This document shows positions 34,752 to 45,300 of a stretch of 64,000 nucleotides of DNA, in pieces. The stretch lies in NCBI RefSeq assembly GCF_964199755.1, contig NC_133901.1, positions 5,062,016 to 5,126,015 on the forward strand. Direction: 5' to 3'. The DNA is from Larus michahellis. Taxonomy: Eukaryota; Chordata; Aves; Charadriiformes; Laridae. The position numbers were made by a program, and so were the translations under genes. Numbering within the stretch: the stretch's first letter is position 1; each line of letters opens with the position of its first letter. The notes beneath the pieces are model-generated. The model ran no database searches, was not told the DNA's origin, and saw only the letters and a program-made list of their open reading frames with translations.

Positions 34752-37700
34752 ATGGCCGACGAGCTCGACTTCACGACGGGCGATGCCGGCGCCTCCTCCA
34801 CCTACCCCATGCAGTGCTCGGCGCTGCGGAAGAACGGCTTCGTGGTGCTCAAGGGCCGCCCCTGCAAGATCGTGGAGATGTCCACCTCCAAGACCGGCAA
34901 GCACGGCCACGCCAAGGTGAGCCGGCCCCGGGGCTACCGGCTGGCCCGGAGGGAGGGCTGCTTTCCCTTGGTAGCCTATTCTCCATCCTGCCGCTGCTTT
35001 TCCCGCAGCTCTCTCTCTTCTCCCGCTCCAGAGTTAGCTGGGGAATTGCCTGTAACGTAAAGGATTGAGGAAAGGGCGTTGGGTTGGGGTTTTTTCAATC
35101 TTAACTCATTAAAAAGCTTTTAATAATGGTAAACCCCTCTTTCTGTAGTAGGGGCAGAGCACGTTCTGGAAGGGGGGTTGATGAAGTCGCCCGGGCGCGG
35201 TCGGGCTGTGGTGTCGCTGCCCCCCGAAGCAAGTCTGCGTCCGCCCGTGCTGGCGGAGTGTCACTATCGCAGCGCTCGGCGTCACAGAGGCGCTCTGTTA
35301 CGTAAACCCGAGGAGCCCGGCGACAGCCGGTACCTCCCTGGGCCTGCTCTGCCCCGATTCTCCTGGCCTGCCTCACTGCTGCTTTCCTTTTCCCAACGCT
35401 GAGTGAGGAGCACCGTCCCCCTCCCCTGTCCCTGCAGGGACATTCTTGGGCTGCTGTCTTGGGCTTCCTGCTGCCGAAGCAGTTGGCGCATACAGCTGTC
35501 TAGAGCTCGGACCCAGGCTAGATTCCCCCGTCATGCATTCAGCAACGCTTTATGGTGGCTTTATTAGAGTTTAGAGGCAGATTTGTTACAAGCATGGATT
35601 AATTAGAGTTGTAAGTTTCCACAACCTTGCATGATACATGTAGGTGGGTAAAGTACTTAGGATTTGTCAAAGCTGGAGTATGCCAAGACCTTGCTAGTTT
35701 TTTCCTGTCTCATTCCCTTTACTTTTCTTATGGCTTGTTTTGTTAGACAGATCTAGTTTTCATAAATACTGAAACAGTTGTGAGAGTGAAGGGACCTGAG
35801 AAGAGCAGGCTATGAACAGGTAATCCAGGGGCTGGCTGCAGTGGGCAGCTGCTGCTAGAGCGTAAAGGGAGGTGGGAGCTGCTTTAATCTCTGTGCACAA
35901 CCACCTCTTCTTTTCTTCCTAACCTTCACGTTATCACCGACACTGTTCTGTTTCTCAGAACAGCCAGAACTTGAAGTAAATGTTTTCTTAACCACTGCAT
36001 ACTCAGAGCTCTCACTTGCTGTTGTAAAACTACAGAAGGCTGTGGAAGATAACAGTGGATGATTTTTCTCTTCTCACGTAGTGTTTCTACAGTGTGTTAT
36101 GAAAGGGTGTGAGAGGCCTTCTCTCAGTGCTTGGGCCGCTCTCATACCACAAGGAAAGGCTTTAGGCGGAATCTGGTATTACACATGATCTCTTGGAAAG
36201 CTGTGTGGAACCACGAATACCGATAGCATCTTGCTTCTCTAGGACCAACAGTAACCGATGTTATTTTTTTTTCTTATAGGTCCATCTCGTTGGTATTGAT
36301 ATCTTCACTGGTAAAAAATACGAAGATATTTGCCCATCGACTCATAACATGGATGTTCCAAATATTAAGAGGAATGATTACCAGGTGAGTTAATAGTCAC
36401 TGTGTCCTCCCACACATTAAGAGGCTTTATTTTCCTAATACCACACGTAAACTCTCTTCCTCCCAAAACCTGCCTCCCAATTAATAAAGTAATGTTGTCA
36501 GAATTAATGGAACTTGCCTGTCTAGGCATGACATTGCTGAACTCATAGCATTTACCGAATTGTTAAAATGGTCAGAGTTCACTGAGGGAGAGCTGCTTAC
36601 TGTACTAACAACCTCATGTTGTAGTAACAATCTTTAGAAATGACAGGTAATAGACATGATTCAGAACCACGTTTTTTTCTAGCTCATGTTGTAAGGTCAT
36701 TTATTCTTTGTGATATTGCCATCCTTTAGAATTTGGAGAGAGGTTATCCCTGCTGCAAGTTATTACTAGGTAAAGGATAATCAAGGTCTCAATTCAAGTA
36801 AACTTGAAGCTCAGCATATATTGTAATTTTTAATTTCACCCTTACATAGGGTAGATGAATCAACTAGACAGTCTTAAGCTGCATCTGATGCCACTTCTAA
36901 CTTGCTACAGTGCTTTCTGCTCCTTGTGTGGAAGCTGGCTTTAGTTGATCTTGGTAATTTTGGTGCTCCTGAGCTCTGCTCTGAAATATTCGGATGAAGG
37001 GAACTTGGCAATATCTTATAACTTCTGTGACGCCTTTTAAAAGCAGCACAATCCAGGTTCTGATTTGTAATGTGTTGGCTATCTTCCCATTGCCTTAGGA
37101 GTAGTTCTGGTCAGGAACTGATGCATCCACGTCAGTTGGAAAGCTGCAGTTGCTGGACAAAGCCAAAGTTCAGAGTGTTAACAACTCTTCAAGACAACTG
37201 ATGCTGTTTAAATAAAGCGTGACTGGCCTGTCTTAGGGCACAGACTTTCCAGGAGATTCTTAATGTTATCTTGGTGATCTTTCTCTCATGTTCTTGGGTC
37301 CTCATTGCCACTGAAATTCTTGCCGTTTATCAGACTTGTTCGGGCTGCTTGTTGGGTTTACTGTTAACGTGTTCCAGGTGTCCTAACCTGCTCTGTCAAG
37401 ATAGCTGTTCGCCTTAGCTCAGGCCTTTGGTTAGGCTGAAAACAGCATTATAAAAGTGGTCCAGAGCTTGGTGGATATTCCCTCATTTATTTATCAGCCT
37501 TTAATGTAAGTGATAGTATCTCACTGTACAAATGAAGATATAGAAGTTCAGTCATTGTATACTTTATACACTGTGTTCGGTGAGCACCATTCCAGTCATT
37601 GTTTCTAATTCACAGATGTAAAAAGCTGAACCAGTGACCTGGAAGGAATACATCTTCCAACTCACAACGATGGGTTTTGCAGTGCCCCTCATACTGGGAA

Positions 37701-38865
37701 GTAACCAGCAGGGTTCTGGTGATTCTTGATAGCTTAGAATCTTGACAGATTCTTCATAGCAACTGGCTTTTGCTACAGTTGCTTCTAACTCTCAGTCCTC
37801 TCAACTGTTGTTAAAAGTGAACGTAAATTAGGTTCTTAACTGTTAGAAACACAGTACTAAAGAATTAACGTAGCAGGTAGAGTTCACTGTGCCTTCAGCT
37901 GATGCCTACTAGTGACCTCTGATGTTAAATTTCCTAAAAGTGAACTTCTCTTCACAGCTGATAGGTATTCAGGATGGGTATCTCTCCCTGCTGACAGAAA
38001 GTGGTGAAGTTCGTGAGGATCTAAAGTTGCCAGAAGGGGATCTTGGCAAAGAAATAGAAGGAAAATTCAATGCCAATGAAGATGTGCAGGTAAGCATAGA
38101 GGGCAGATGAGAAGAGTTAACGGTTAATGCCACTTGATCATACAATGAAGAAATCTTATTCTGATATTGACCGTTTGTGTCTCTCTGTGAAGAGCAGGTT
38201 AGAAGCACGGGAACTGGTCCTTTGAGATGTAGGACTTTTGTCCTGGAGCACTCAATAGGACACTGAAGCCTGGCTCGGTTGACAGTGAGGTGATACGGGT
38301 GTCTCTCAAATGCCTAGATCAATCATAGAATCGTAGAATGATTCAGGTTGGAAGGGACCTTAAATATCATCTAGTTCCAACCCCCCAAATCCTAACAGTG
38401 CTGTCTGCACAGTGCGGATTGGAGCCGTGGAGGCTTCCTTAATCAGGACCAAGTGTAGAGGTTTGTGATGTAGCCTGAGTAGTCTAATGTGTTATCTTAG
38501 CAAACCTGTCTGCAAGTCTCTACTGGGCTACACCAATTGCCAGTTCAGCTCCATTGCAGGCGCTTGTTTGTCTTCCTCTGCAAACCTCAGGCTGCCGGCC
38601 AGGCCAATATGGCAAAGAGCAGACAGCAGAAGAGCAAATCAGTGGGAAGGGCAGATATTGCGGAAATTCTTCCAATGACCGACCAGCTTCAGCTTCCTTT
38701 TTTCTTATCAAGAGGGATGGGATAGATATTAAAATGTGAAAGTCTAACTTTTGGAGCGTTTCCTCTGGCCTGGGTTGGAGCTCACCTATCTGTCTTTTCT
38801 TCCAGATATCCGTCATAAGTGCAATGAATGAAGAATGTGCTGTAGCCATAAAGCCTTGCAAATAA
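34752..38865 (+). CDS. EIF5A2: EIF5A2, translation elongation factor eIF5A isoform 2 (complete)
   Basis: eIF5A binds the ribosomal E site and helps peptide bond formation at proline-rich and other stalling stretches, and termination. Its activity needs hypusine, made on one lysine by DHPS and DOHH. Coding exons: 34752-34916, 36280-36384, 37958-38089, 38806-38865 (TAA 38863-38865). Total 462 nt, 153 residues, the usual length. The hypusine loop [12 protein letters not shown] is intact with K50 as the modified residue. The N-terminal SH3-like domain covers about residues 15-83 and the OB domain 84-153. It is isoform 2 rather than EIF5A: the N-terminus is [20 protein letters not shown] and the C-terminus ends AVAIKPCK. 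The ATG sits in an ideal Kozak context (gccgccATGG). Introns show this is not a processed copy. Confidence 0.98.
38321..38395 (-). mobile_element. Very short CR1 fragment in the last EIF5A2 intron
   Basis: Starts aatcatagaatcgtagaatgattcaggttggaagggacc and ends soon after ccaaccccccaaatcc. Only the 3' tip of the element is present, antisense to the gene. Confidence 0.88.
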
Positions 38866-41800
38866 AGAGGATCACCAGGCTCGGGCAGCTGCTCAGGTCT
38901 GGACAAACCACAGATCTATAAATTTGGTTCCTATTGTCACCAAAGCTCTGGCCTTCACAAGCAACCTCATTTCTTTTTTGAATTGTTAAAAAGCCGTGCT
39001 GGATTCTGGATTAGTGTTGCAGGCTAACTGGCAGTTTTCAAAATCACTGAGATTTTAATTCCTTAATTGTAACTATTTTAACATTCCTGTGGGTTTCAGC
39101 TATGGATCTAAGAAACCAATCAGGTGTTACTAGTGGATATATTTTTATTTGCTTGAGCAAAACAGTGTTTGTCTGTATGAACAGACAAAATACAGTATTC
39201 AGGGGCTTTTAGATAAGCTGGTAGGTATCTAGGATTATAAAGTGACCTAGAGCACAAATAGTATTTTTCTTGACATGTTTAGGTAGAACTGACAATAAAA
39301 GTAGCATTTTTTTTTTTTTTTTTAAAGCTTAAGTATTTTGTGGATTGGGACTCTTGCAGAACTGTAGGTGCCAATCGCAACTTTTAGACCAAGAAACTCA
39401 AGTGATCAAAAATGCCAGCTGGCTTGACCAAGCCCCAGTGGCCATGTGCAACTTAACTGTATTACCTCTGTATTCTTCTTTGCCAACTTGTTGGCTTATC
39501 GTAACGATAAAATGGTGTCAAAGCCTACCTGTGGTTTAGGCAGGCAGTTGGAATATTGGGTAGATAAGACATAGATAGGTCAAGGGGACACAAAGGTGAA
39601 GAATGGATGTTAAAGCTATAGACTTTCACTCGAGGCCTTTGTCAGACTTGAAAAATAAAATAGAAAAATGCAGTTCAATTGCTTTCCTTTATTGTATTTA
39701 TCTTAAACTATAAAAGGCTGACAAACTCCATGGGAATCTGTTGCAGTGCTTCCAGCTTTAGGTTTTAATCTTCAGGTTCAGACCATATTTTTGTAGCACA
39801 GGGACCACACGTTTTTCAAGAAGTGGGACAAACTGTAGCATTGAGCCTAAACTAAATGCATGTGATTCTTTTTAAAAGAAATGGAACTATTGTATTTTCA
39901 AAATATAGACTTGACAGACAATACTGAACAACCATGGCTTAACTATAAAAGTAAATAAATTGCTATGTAGTTATGAAAGCTAGCTCCTCTCCAAGGGAGT
40001 TCTGAGTCATTGAAACATGCATGCATGCCTCTAACTATTTAGTAGCTTAACAGGCAAACACAAGGCTTCACAGAACTAGACATGGAAGGATAACTAGCCT
40101 ACGCCTGTTTAAGGTGTTCAACTTGAATTCTAAGACTTGGTGACTCTTCATGAGTGGGAAACTTCCTTAGCCCGGGGCTCAGACCTGTCTTCACAGTTGC
40201 TAAATTGTTTCATGAACTTGCCTTAAGCTTCAGTGGCTGTTGGCTGATGGAGGACAACTTGTAAACATGTGGCATGCTGCCCTGGACAGCACGCACGAGT
40301 CACACTCTATTGGCAGGGAGAGTCGGACTTCATGCTGCTGTTTAAGCTGGAAACATTTTAAGCATTAATAGTATGTACTCTCTAATCCCCCAAAGGGCTC
40401 ACGGCAACTGTCCTGAACTGCCCTTGTATATACTGTGGCAGGGCTTAGCAAATCTTGGAGGTCTAATGTAGATGGCAAACCCACGCATTTTCCATAGACT
40501 TCTCCTGACAGGGAAAGCAGTACAGTGAAGGTAAGACAGCAATAAATATACTCTGGTAATAAAGCACAGTTACCTGGGACACCTGGCAGAAGCAGGATAC
40601 TGCCACATGCTCTTGCCGAGCACAATACACATTGCAGGTGAACTCTGTAAATAGCACCTTGACTGAAATGGCAAAACCGCTTTTAGAAAAAGCTGTAGAT
40701 GCAAGAGGTGGAAGTGCATTGAGAACAGTTTTGAAGTGCATGCTTAATAGTTCAAGCTAGTCTCTGCTATGCTCCTTTCTGCCTCTCCATCAAACTGGTA
40801 CCCGAAAGACAGGCTTTGTTGGCTTTGGAGGTGGCTGTGAAACCATTGATGATGGTCGTGACAGCAAGCTGAGCTGTGTGATGTCAGATGGGAAGTCATA
40901 GGTTGCTATGTCAAACTAATGCAAGTTCTAATACTATCACTGCATTATGAATACTTCTAATGTGCTTGAAGACTACAAGGCCTGGATTTGTCCTTGTTCT
41001 GGTAGTGCTTTAGTCTACTTTCAGGTGCCTGTCTGTCCTCTAAAACCATGTTGGAAGGCAGGTATTTGATGCCACTGGCCCACAATCTAAGCATTTACTT
41101 AGACTGTAAGCTCTCCGGCGCGAGGGCTGGGTTTTGTCCCGTTCCTACAAACAGGCTCCTGGTCTGACTGGAGGTTTCAGGTACTACAGCAATCTAAAGA
41201 TAGAGGTTTTACGTCCTCCAGCTTGCTAGAAGAGTCCTCCTTGGGACATACGCATGTCCTTCTATTGCAACCTTCAGTTCTGCAAGATTTAAATGATTAA
41301 GTACTTCATTATAGGTTTGTTCTTATATACTTAGTTGTCTTTTGTGAAGCACTTCAAACACTATGGAAGTGCAGAGCATTGGCTTGTCATGCATGAAGTT
41401 TCCCATAGGTAATACATAAGCATGAGTCTCAAGCATAATCTCTGAGTTTCAGTAAAGTTAAAAGTTGCTTCTAAATTAGAACATGTATTTGAGGCATTTT
41501 TTCTGAAGTAAGATGTTTCAGTTTACTGTCAGAATTGTTTGCAACAAACTTTGTTTGTGATCAATAGTCCATATAGATGCGTGTTTTAAGATCCCTAACC
41601 AAACGCTTTGGGAAATTCTCCTTTCATAGCTTTACTTTAAAACAAATCTTACCAATGTACTTGTTCTGTAGTACTATCTTAACACTTAATTTGTGTGAAA
41701 CCGAGAACTATAAACTCTTAATACCCGATGGCGATTGCTAAGAGTAAAGGCTGTGAAAACTAGGAGGTGAAGAAAAGGATTTCCACTCCAAGTAATGCAT

Positions 41801-43031
41801 TTTTTTTATGGCTCCAATTCATTGAGTTTCTCTTACTACTTTACAGAATTTGAAAGACTGCAGTGTTTCCTGCCTCAAATGTTGGCAAATAATACTTTAA
41901 GATTTCAATAGATCCTTCTAATTTTTGCTTATAATGATGGTTTTTCAACTAGGCTCCTGCTAGTTGAGCCATGTTCTCAGGGCTGTTTTTTTTAAGAAGT
42001 TAGCTGAATTTCATTGTTTTAACGTAACTGCTTTCAAGCCTCTCGCAGGTTTTTCTAATCCACAACGTACCCAGAAATGGTGCACAGTCTGTAGTTTCAC
42101 AATACAGGTAATTTTACATAATCTGTAAAGAAGTCAAATTTGTTGACAGTTCAGACTCTTATGGTTACTGCAGGTCAGTCTCACAGAATTCAAAATTCAA
42201 TAAATCCCACCTTTTTTGGTTGAGTAATTTAGAATGTAGTTTGTTACAGTAGAACTAAACTTCAGGGGGGGGAAAAAGGACCTTGTTAAGGATATTTCGA
42301 GTATCTCGCTTGCACACTGAGAATGTTACCGAAGGCATAGATCCTGGAGGCGTTGTGCTGGGAATGTGGTGGAGAGTTCAGCACGGTACGCTGAGAGCAT
42401 CGGGAGTCTCTCCAGCGTCTGCAGCCTGGCCCTACAGTATTTGGCATCTGAGAGTAACTTGGTTTGTGAACTTAAAACGAAACGTTTGCTATGTATTGCT
42501 GTATCGCAGAAAACCTCTGTTGTCCTGTGCTGTTACCTTGTAAGCGTAACCGTTGTTCGGTGCGGCTTTCAAAATGCCGGGGGAAAGAGGAATGATGGCG
42601 ATTGACTCATTTTACTGATCATAGCGAAAACCAAACCCTGTAAATCATGTGAACCAGGCATGGTAGTCCTTGTGGCTCAAACCTGTATCTGTTTTGGAAG
42701 CTGTATTGTTCTCAACACCATGGAAACGTTTGGGGGGAAAAGATGTAAATGTGTGTTTTGCTCCATAACTAATAAAGATGTCGGTGCTGTGGGGATCTGG
42801 GTGCTGGCTAAGGTGATAGAGACCGCTGGAGAGTCTTTAATGCTTCGGTGAAGCCGTCGATTGCTCTGCACGCGCCAGGGAGGACGGTCTGTTCTCCAGG
42901 CCTTGGGCCCCTCTGCTTCCCTGAGGCGAATTGCCTCACCGCCGGAGCGGCGCGGCCTGCCGCTCGTACGAGAGCGAGAGCTTGCGTTCCTGCCTAATAA
43001 AAATTAAAATCGGGAAATAAAGTTCAATAAA
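38866..43031 (+). other. EIF5A2: EIF5A2 long 3' UTR (putative) with tandem poly(A) signals
   Basis: About 4.2 kb of AT-rich, almost repeat-free sequence follows the stop. AATAAA hexamers occur at 39294-39299, 39654-39659, 42199-42204, 42771-42776, 42996-43001, 43016-43021 and 43026-43031. Mammalian EIF5A2 is known for a very long 3' UTR, so the distal cluster is a plausible main end, with the 39.3 kb sites giving short forms. Pumilio-type UGUANAUA elements are at 40425-40432 and 40646-40653. The extent is inferred. Confidence 0.55.
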
Positions 43032-43164
43032 AGGTGACTCCTTCATGCTAAAAGCGTGTGCCGCCTGTTTGTTCCCCTGACCGACGCCTGGCCTGACACC
43101 GCCCCCCGCGCCTTCTCCCGCCATGCTGCTGGCCGTGCGGGGGCGCTGCCCCGCCCCGCGCGCT

Positions 43165-43245
43165 TACGTGATGACGTCTGGCCGAGTATAAAAGCGTGGC
43201 GTGCCCATCCAACCGTCCTTTCTGTGGGAGCGGCCGGGCGGCAGC
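43165..43245 (+). promoter_or_regulatory. RPL22L1: RPL22L1 core promoter: CRE, TATA box and TOP start
   Basis: TGACGTC (a CRE-like site) lies at 43172-43178 and TATAAA at 43187-43192. About 30 bases after the TATA box a pyrimidine tract ccctttct-like (gtcctttctg, C at 43217/43218) is the expected terminal-oligopyrimidine start of a ribosomal protein mRNA. This leaves a 5' UTR of only about 29 bases. The surrounding 43.1-43.5 kb is CpG-rich. Confidence 0.8.
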
Positions 43246-45195
43246 ATGGCGCCGGTGAGGGCCGTGGGAGGACGACTGCGGGGCCGGGGTGCTTCCCGGG
43301 CTCGGTGAGGGCGGTGTGAGGGAGCTGGTGGCCTTCGCCCCGCCGGTGGCCAGCGGGCCTCTCCCTGAGCGGGCCTCGAGTGGGTGGCGGCCGGCCGGGG
43401 CCGGGGCCTGGGCCTGGGCGAGCTGGCTGCAGTGAGCCCCGCTCTCCAGGCGGTGTCGGCCTGGGCCGGCGCCCGCCGCTGCCGGGGCACCCTCTGCCTT
43501 CCTCCCCCCCCTCCCCCCCCCCCCCCCCGCGTCCCTCTAATAAAAGGTTTTCGGTTGTGGGTTGTTAAAGGGTTGGGTTTTTTCTGTGTGTTTTAGCAAA
43601 AGGACAGAAAATCTAAAAAGTCAACCTGGAAGTTCTGCCTTGACTTGACCCATCCTGTGGAAGATGGAATCTTTGATTCTGGGAATTTTGTAAGTCGTGG
43701 TTTTGCTCATACTTCCGGTGCATAGTGTGTGTGTGTATGTATATATATATATATATATGTATATGTATATATATACAGTCTTGGTACAGGAGGACAACTG
43801 AATTACAACTGAAAAGTTACCTTTTAAACTAGTAAAATCAACAGCTGTTCTTTAAATTATCAGCACTTTTCAAAAGTTTCTTGGGTTTAGATGTCTTTTA
43901 TAGACGACATGGTTCATACCTATTCATGAAGAGAAGTATTTTAAATTGAATCCTATTTTAGCACAGGGGTGATTTTTTTTTTTTTATTACACACTGTAAA
44001 ATCTTACTGCATTGTAAATACTTGCTATCAGGACGTAAGTAAACAGTGATTTTTAATATTGCTCTGTGGCTAGGGTCCCTTCCCTAGTTCATACCTAGGG
44101 TGCCATTCCCTAGTGTTCTATTTCTTTAATGTTGAAACAGGAACAGTTCCTAAAGGAGAAGGTTAAGGTCAATGGAAAAACTGGGAACTTGGGCAACACC
44201 GTTCACATTGAACGTCTGAAGAACAAGATCACAGTGACATCCGAGAAGCAATTTTCTAAAAGGTTGGCATAGATTTCCTTTTGTTGTTTTTGTGATAGTG
44301 GGTTTTGAACAGTGCTATATTGAACATGATGCGCTTCTGTTACCTACAGAGGAGGTGTTAGCCCCAACCTTCGTAGCACTTATAAGCGTTACTGAAAGAC
44401 CTAATTCAAACGTATTTATAATAGTAGATATTTTAAAAACTGCTTTTTAAAACTTAAGACTTGATTGCAAATAACGCTCCTTCTAATATAAGCATAGTAA
44501 TACAGAGATGCTTTATAAAGGTTGTTAGAAGCGTATCAAGGAAATACGGGCTTTGAAATGTCATAATGTGTTCATGTCACAGGTGGCTGGTTTATCACTT
44601 AATTGGTTGTCTTAAAATGTATGTGTACGCAATACGTGTTGTTGCAAAAGAACACTTTAAGTCAAATGGAGCCTTAAAGTGCTTTGTATGTTAGGGCATG
44701 CAACAGGTGAGTGCGCTGATGAGAGGTACAGTTCCTTCCCTGCATCCCCCCCTTCATTTGCTGGTACAGATGGACTGGTAACTGTTACGTTAGACCAAGG
44801 TTTTGAACCACTTCTCAATGCTTTTGAGTTATTGGCGTTGTGCTGTGCAGTCGAAAAGCATCAGATTATAAATTCTTATGTATCTGGAATGAAAATATAC
44901 TTTTATTGTGTGTTATATATGATAGGTTTTTTTATGTCTGGATATAATTAATGTGGTGTTGCCCTGCTAGGGCCATGTCTTGGGTCGAGTGCTGACATCA
45001 GTAAGGGTTGTTAAATGAGAAAGTTCTGATGTAAGTTTACTCTTTTAAAGGTACCTAAAATACCTCACAAAGAAGTACCTCAAGAAGAATAATCTGCGTG
45101 ACTGGCTTCGTGTCGTTGCGTCTGACAAGGAGACGTACGAACTACGCTACTTCCAAATCAGCCAGGATGAAGAAGGATCAGAGTCTGAGGAATAA
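43246..45195 (+). CDS. RPL22L1: RPL22L1, ribosomal protein eL22-like 1 (complete, four exons)
   Basis: This is the paralogue of RPL22 (eL22) that can replace it in the 60S subunit; the pair also has extra-ribosomal roles in RNA binding and splicing. Exons: 43246-43254 (only M-A-P), 43597-43689, 44141-44262, 45051-45195 (TAA 45193-45195). Total 369 nt, 122 residues, equal to the mammalian protein. The body contains [44 protein letters not shown] and an acidic tail (DEEGSESEE). The N-terminus [13 protein letters not shown] is the L1-type, unlike RPL22. The MAP-only first exon is usual for the family. The donor after exon 3 (gttggc) is weak. Confidence 0.97.
43501..43528. repeat. C-run in RPL22L1 intron 1
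   Basis: Twenty-five C with two single T interruptions, a G-quadruplex-capable run on the minus strand, within the CpG-rich first intron. Its length is prone to sequencing and replication error. Confidence 0.85.
43724..43778. repeat. (GT)n(AT)n compound microsatellite in RPL22L1 intron 2
   Basis: Starts 34 bases after the exon 2 donor: a gt repeat, then a pure at run, then tatg/tata units. It is likely polymorphic in length. Confidence 0.9.
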
Positions 45196-45300
45196 TTGAA
45201 GCTCAACTTTATACTCAATACAGTGTACAAAAGACTAGAACATCTATTTATAAGAACACTTAACTTATTGGTGAATAAAGATTTTGTACCCTGTTTGACA
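45196..45300 (+). terminator. RPL22L1: RPL22L1 3' UTR and poly(A) signal
   Basis: AATAAA at 45274-45279, 79 bases after the stop, is followed by a T/GT-rich stretch. A short 3' UTR is typical of ribosomal protein mRNAs. Confidence 0.85.

Noticed and set aside
33885-34910. 341-codon minus-strand open frame across the EIF5A2 promoter
   Set aside because: It is a join of CR1 ORF2 remnant and CpG-island sequence read antisense to the true EIF5A2 first coding exon. Its P/R/A/G-rich content follows from base composition.
40845-40880. C/D-box snoRNA (tgatgat ... ctga)
   Set aside because: The boxes are only about 20 bases apart, too short for a guide RNA, and there is no terminal stem.
43246-45195. 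RPL22 or a processed RPL22 pseudogene
   Set aside because: Four exons with intact splice sites, an own promoter and the L1-type N-terminus show a functional RPL22L1.
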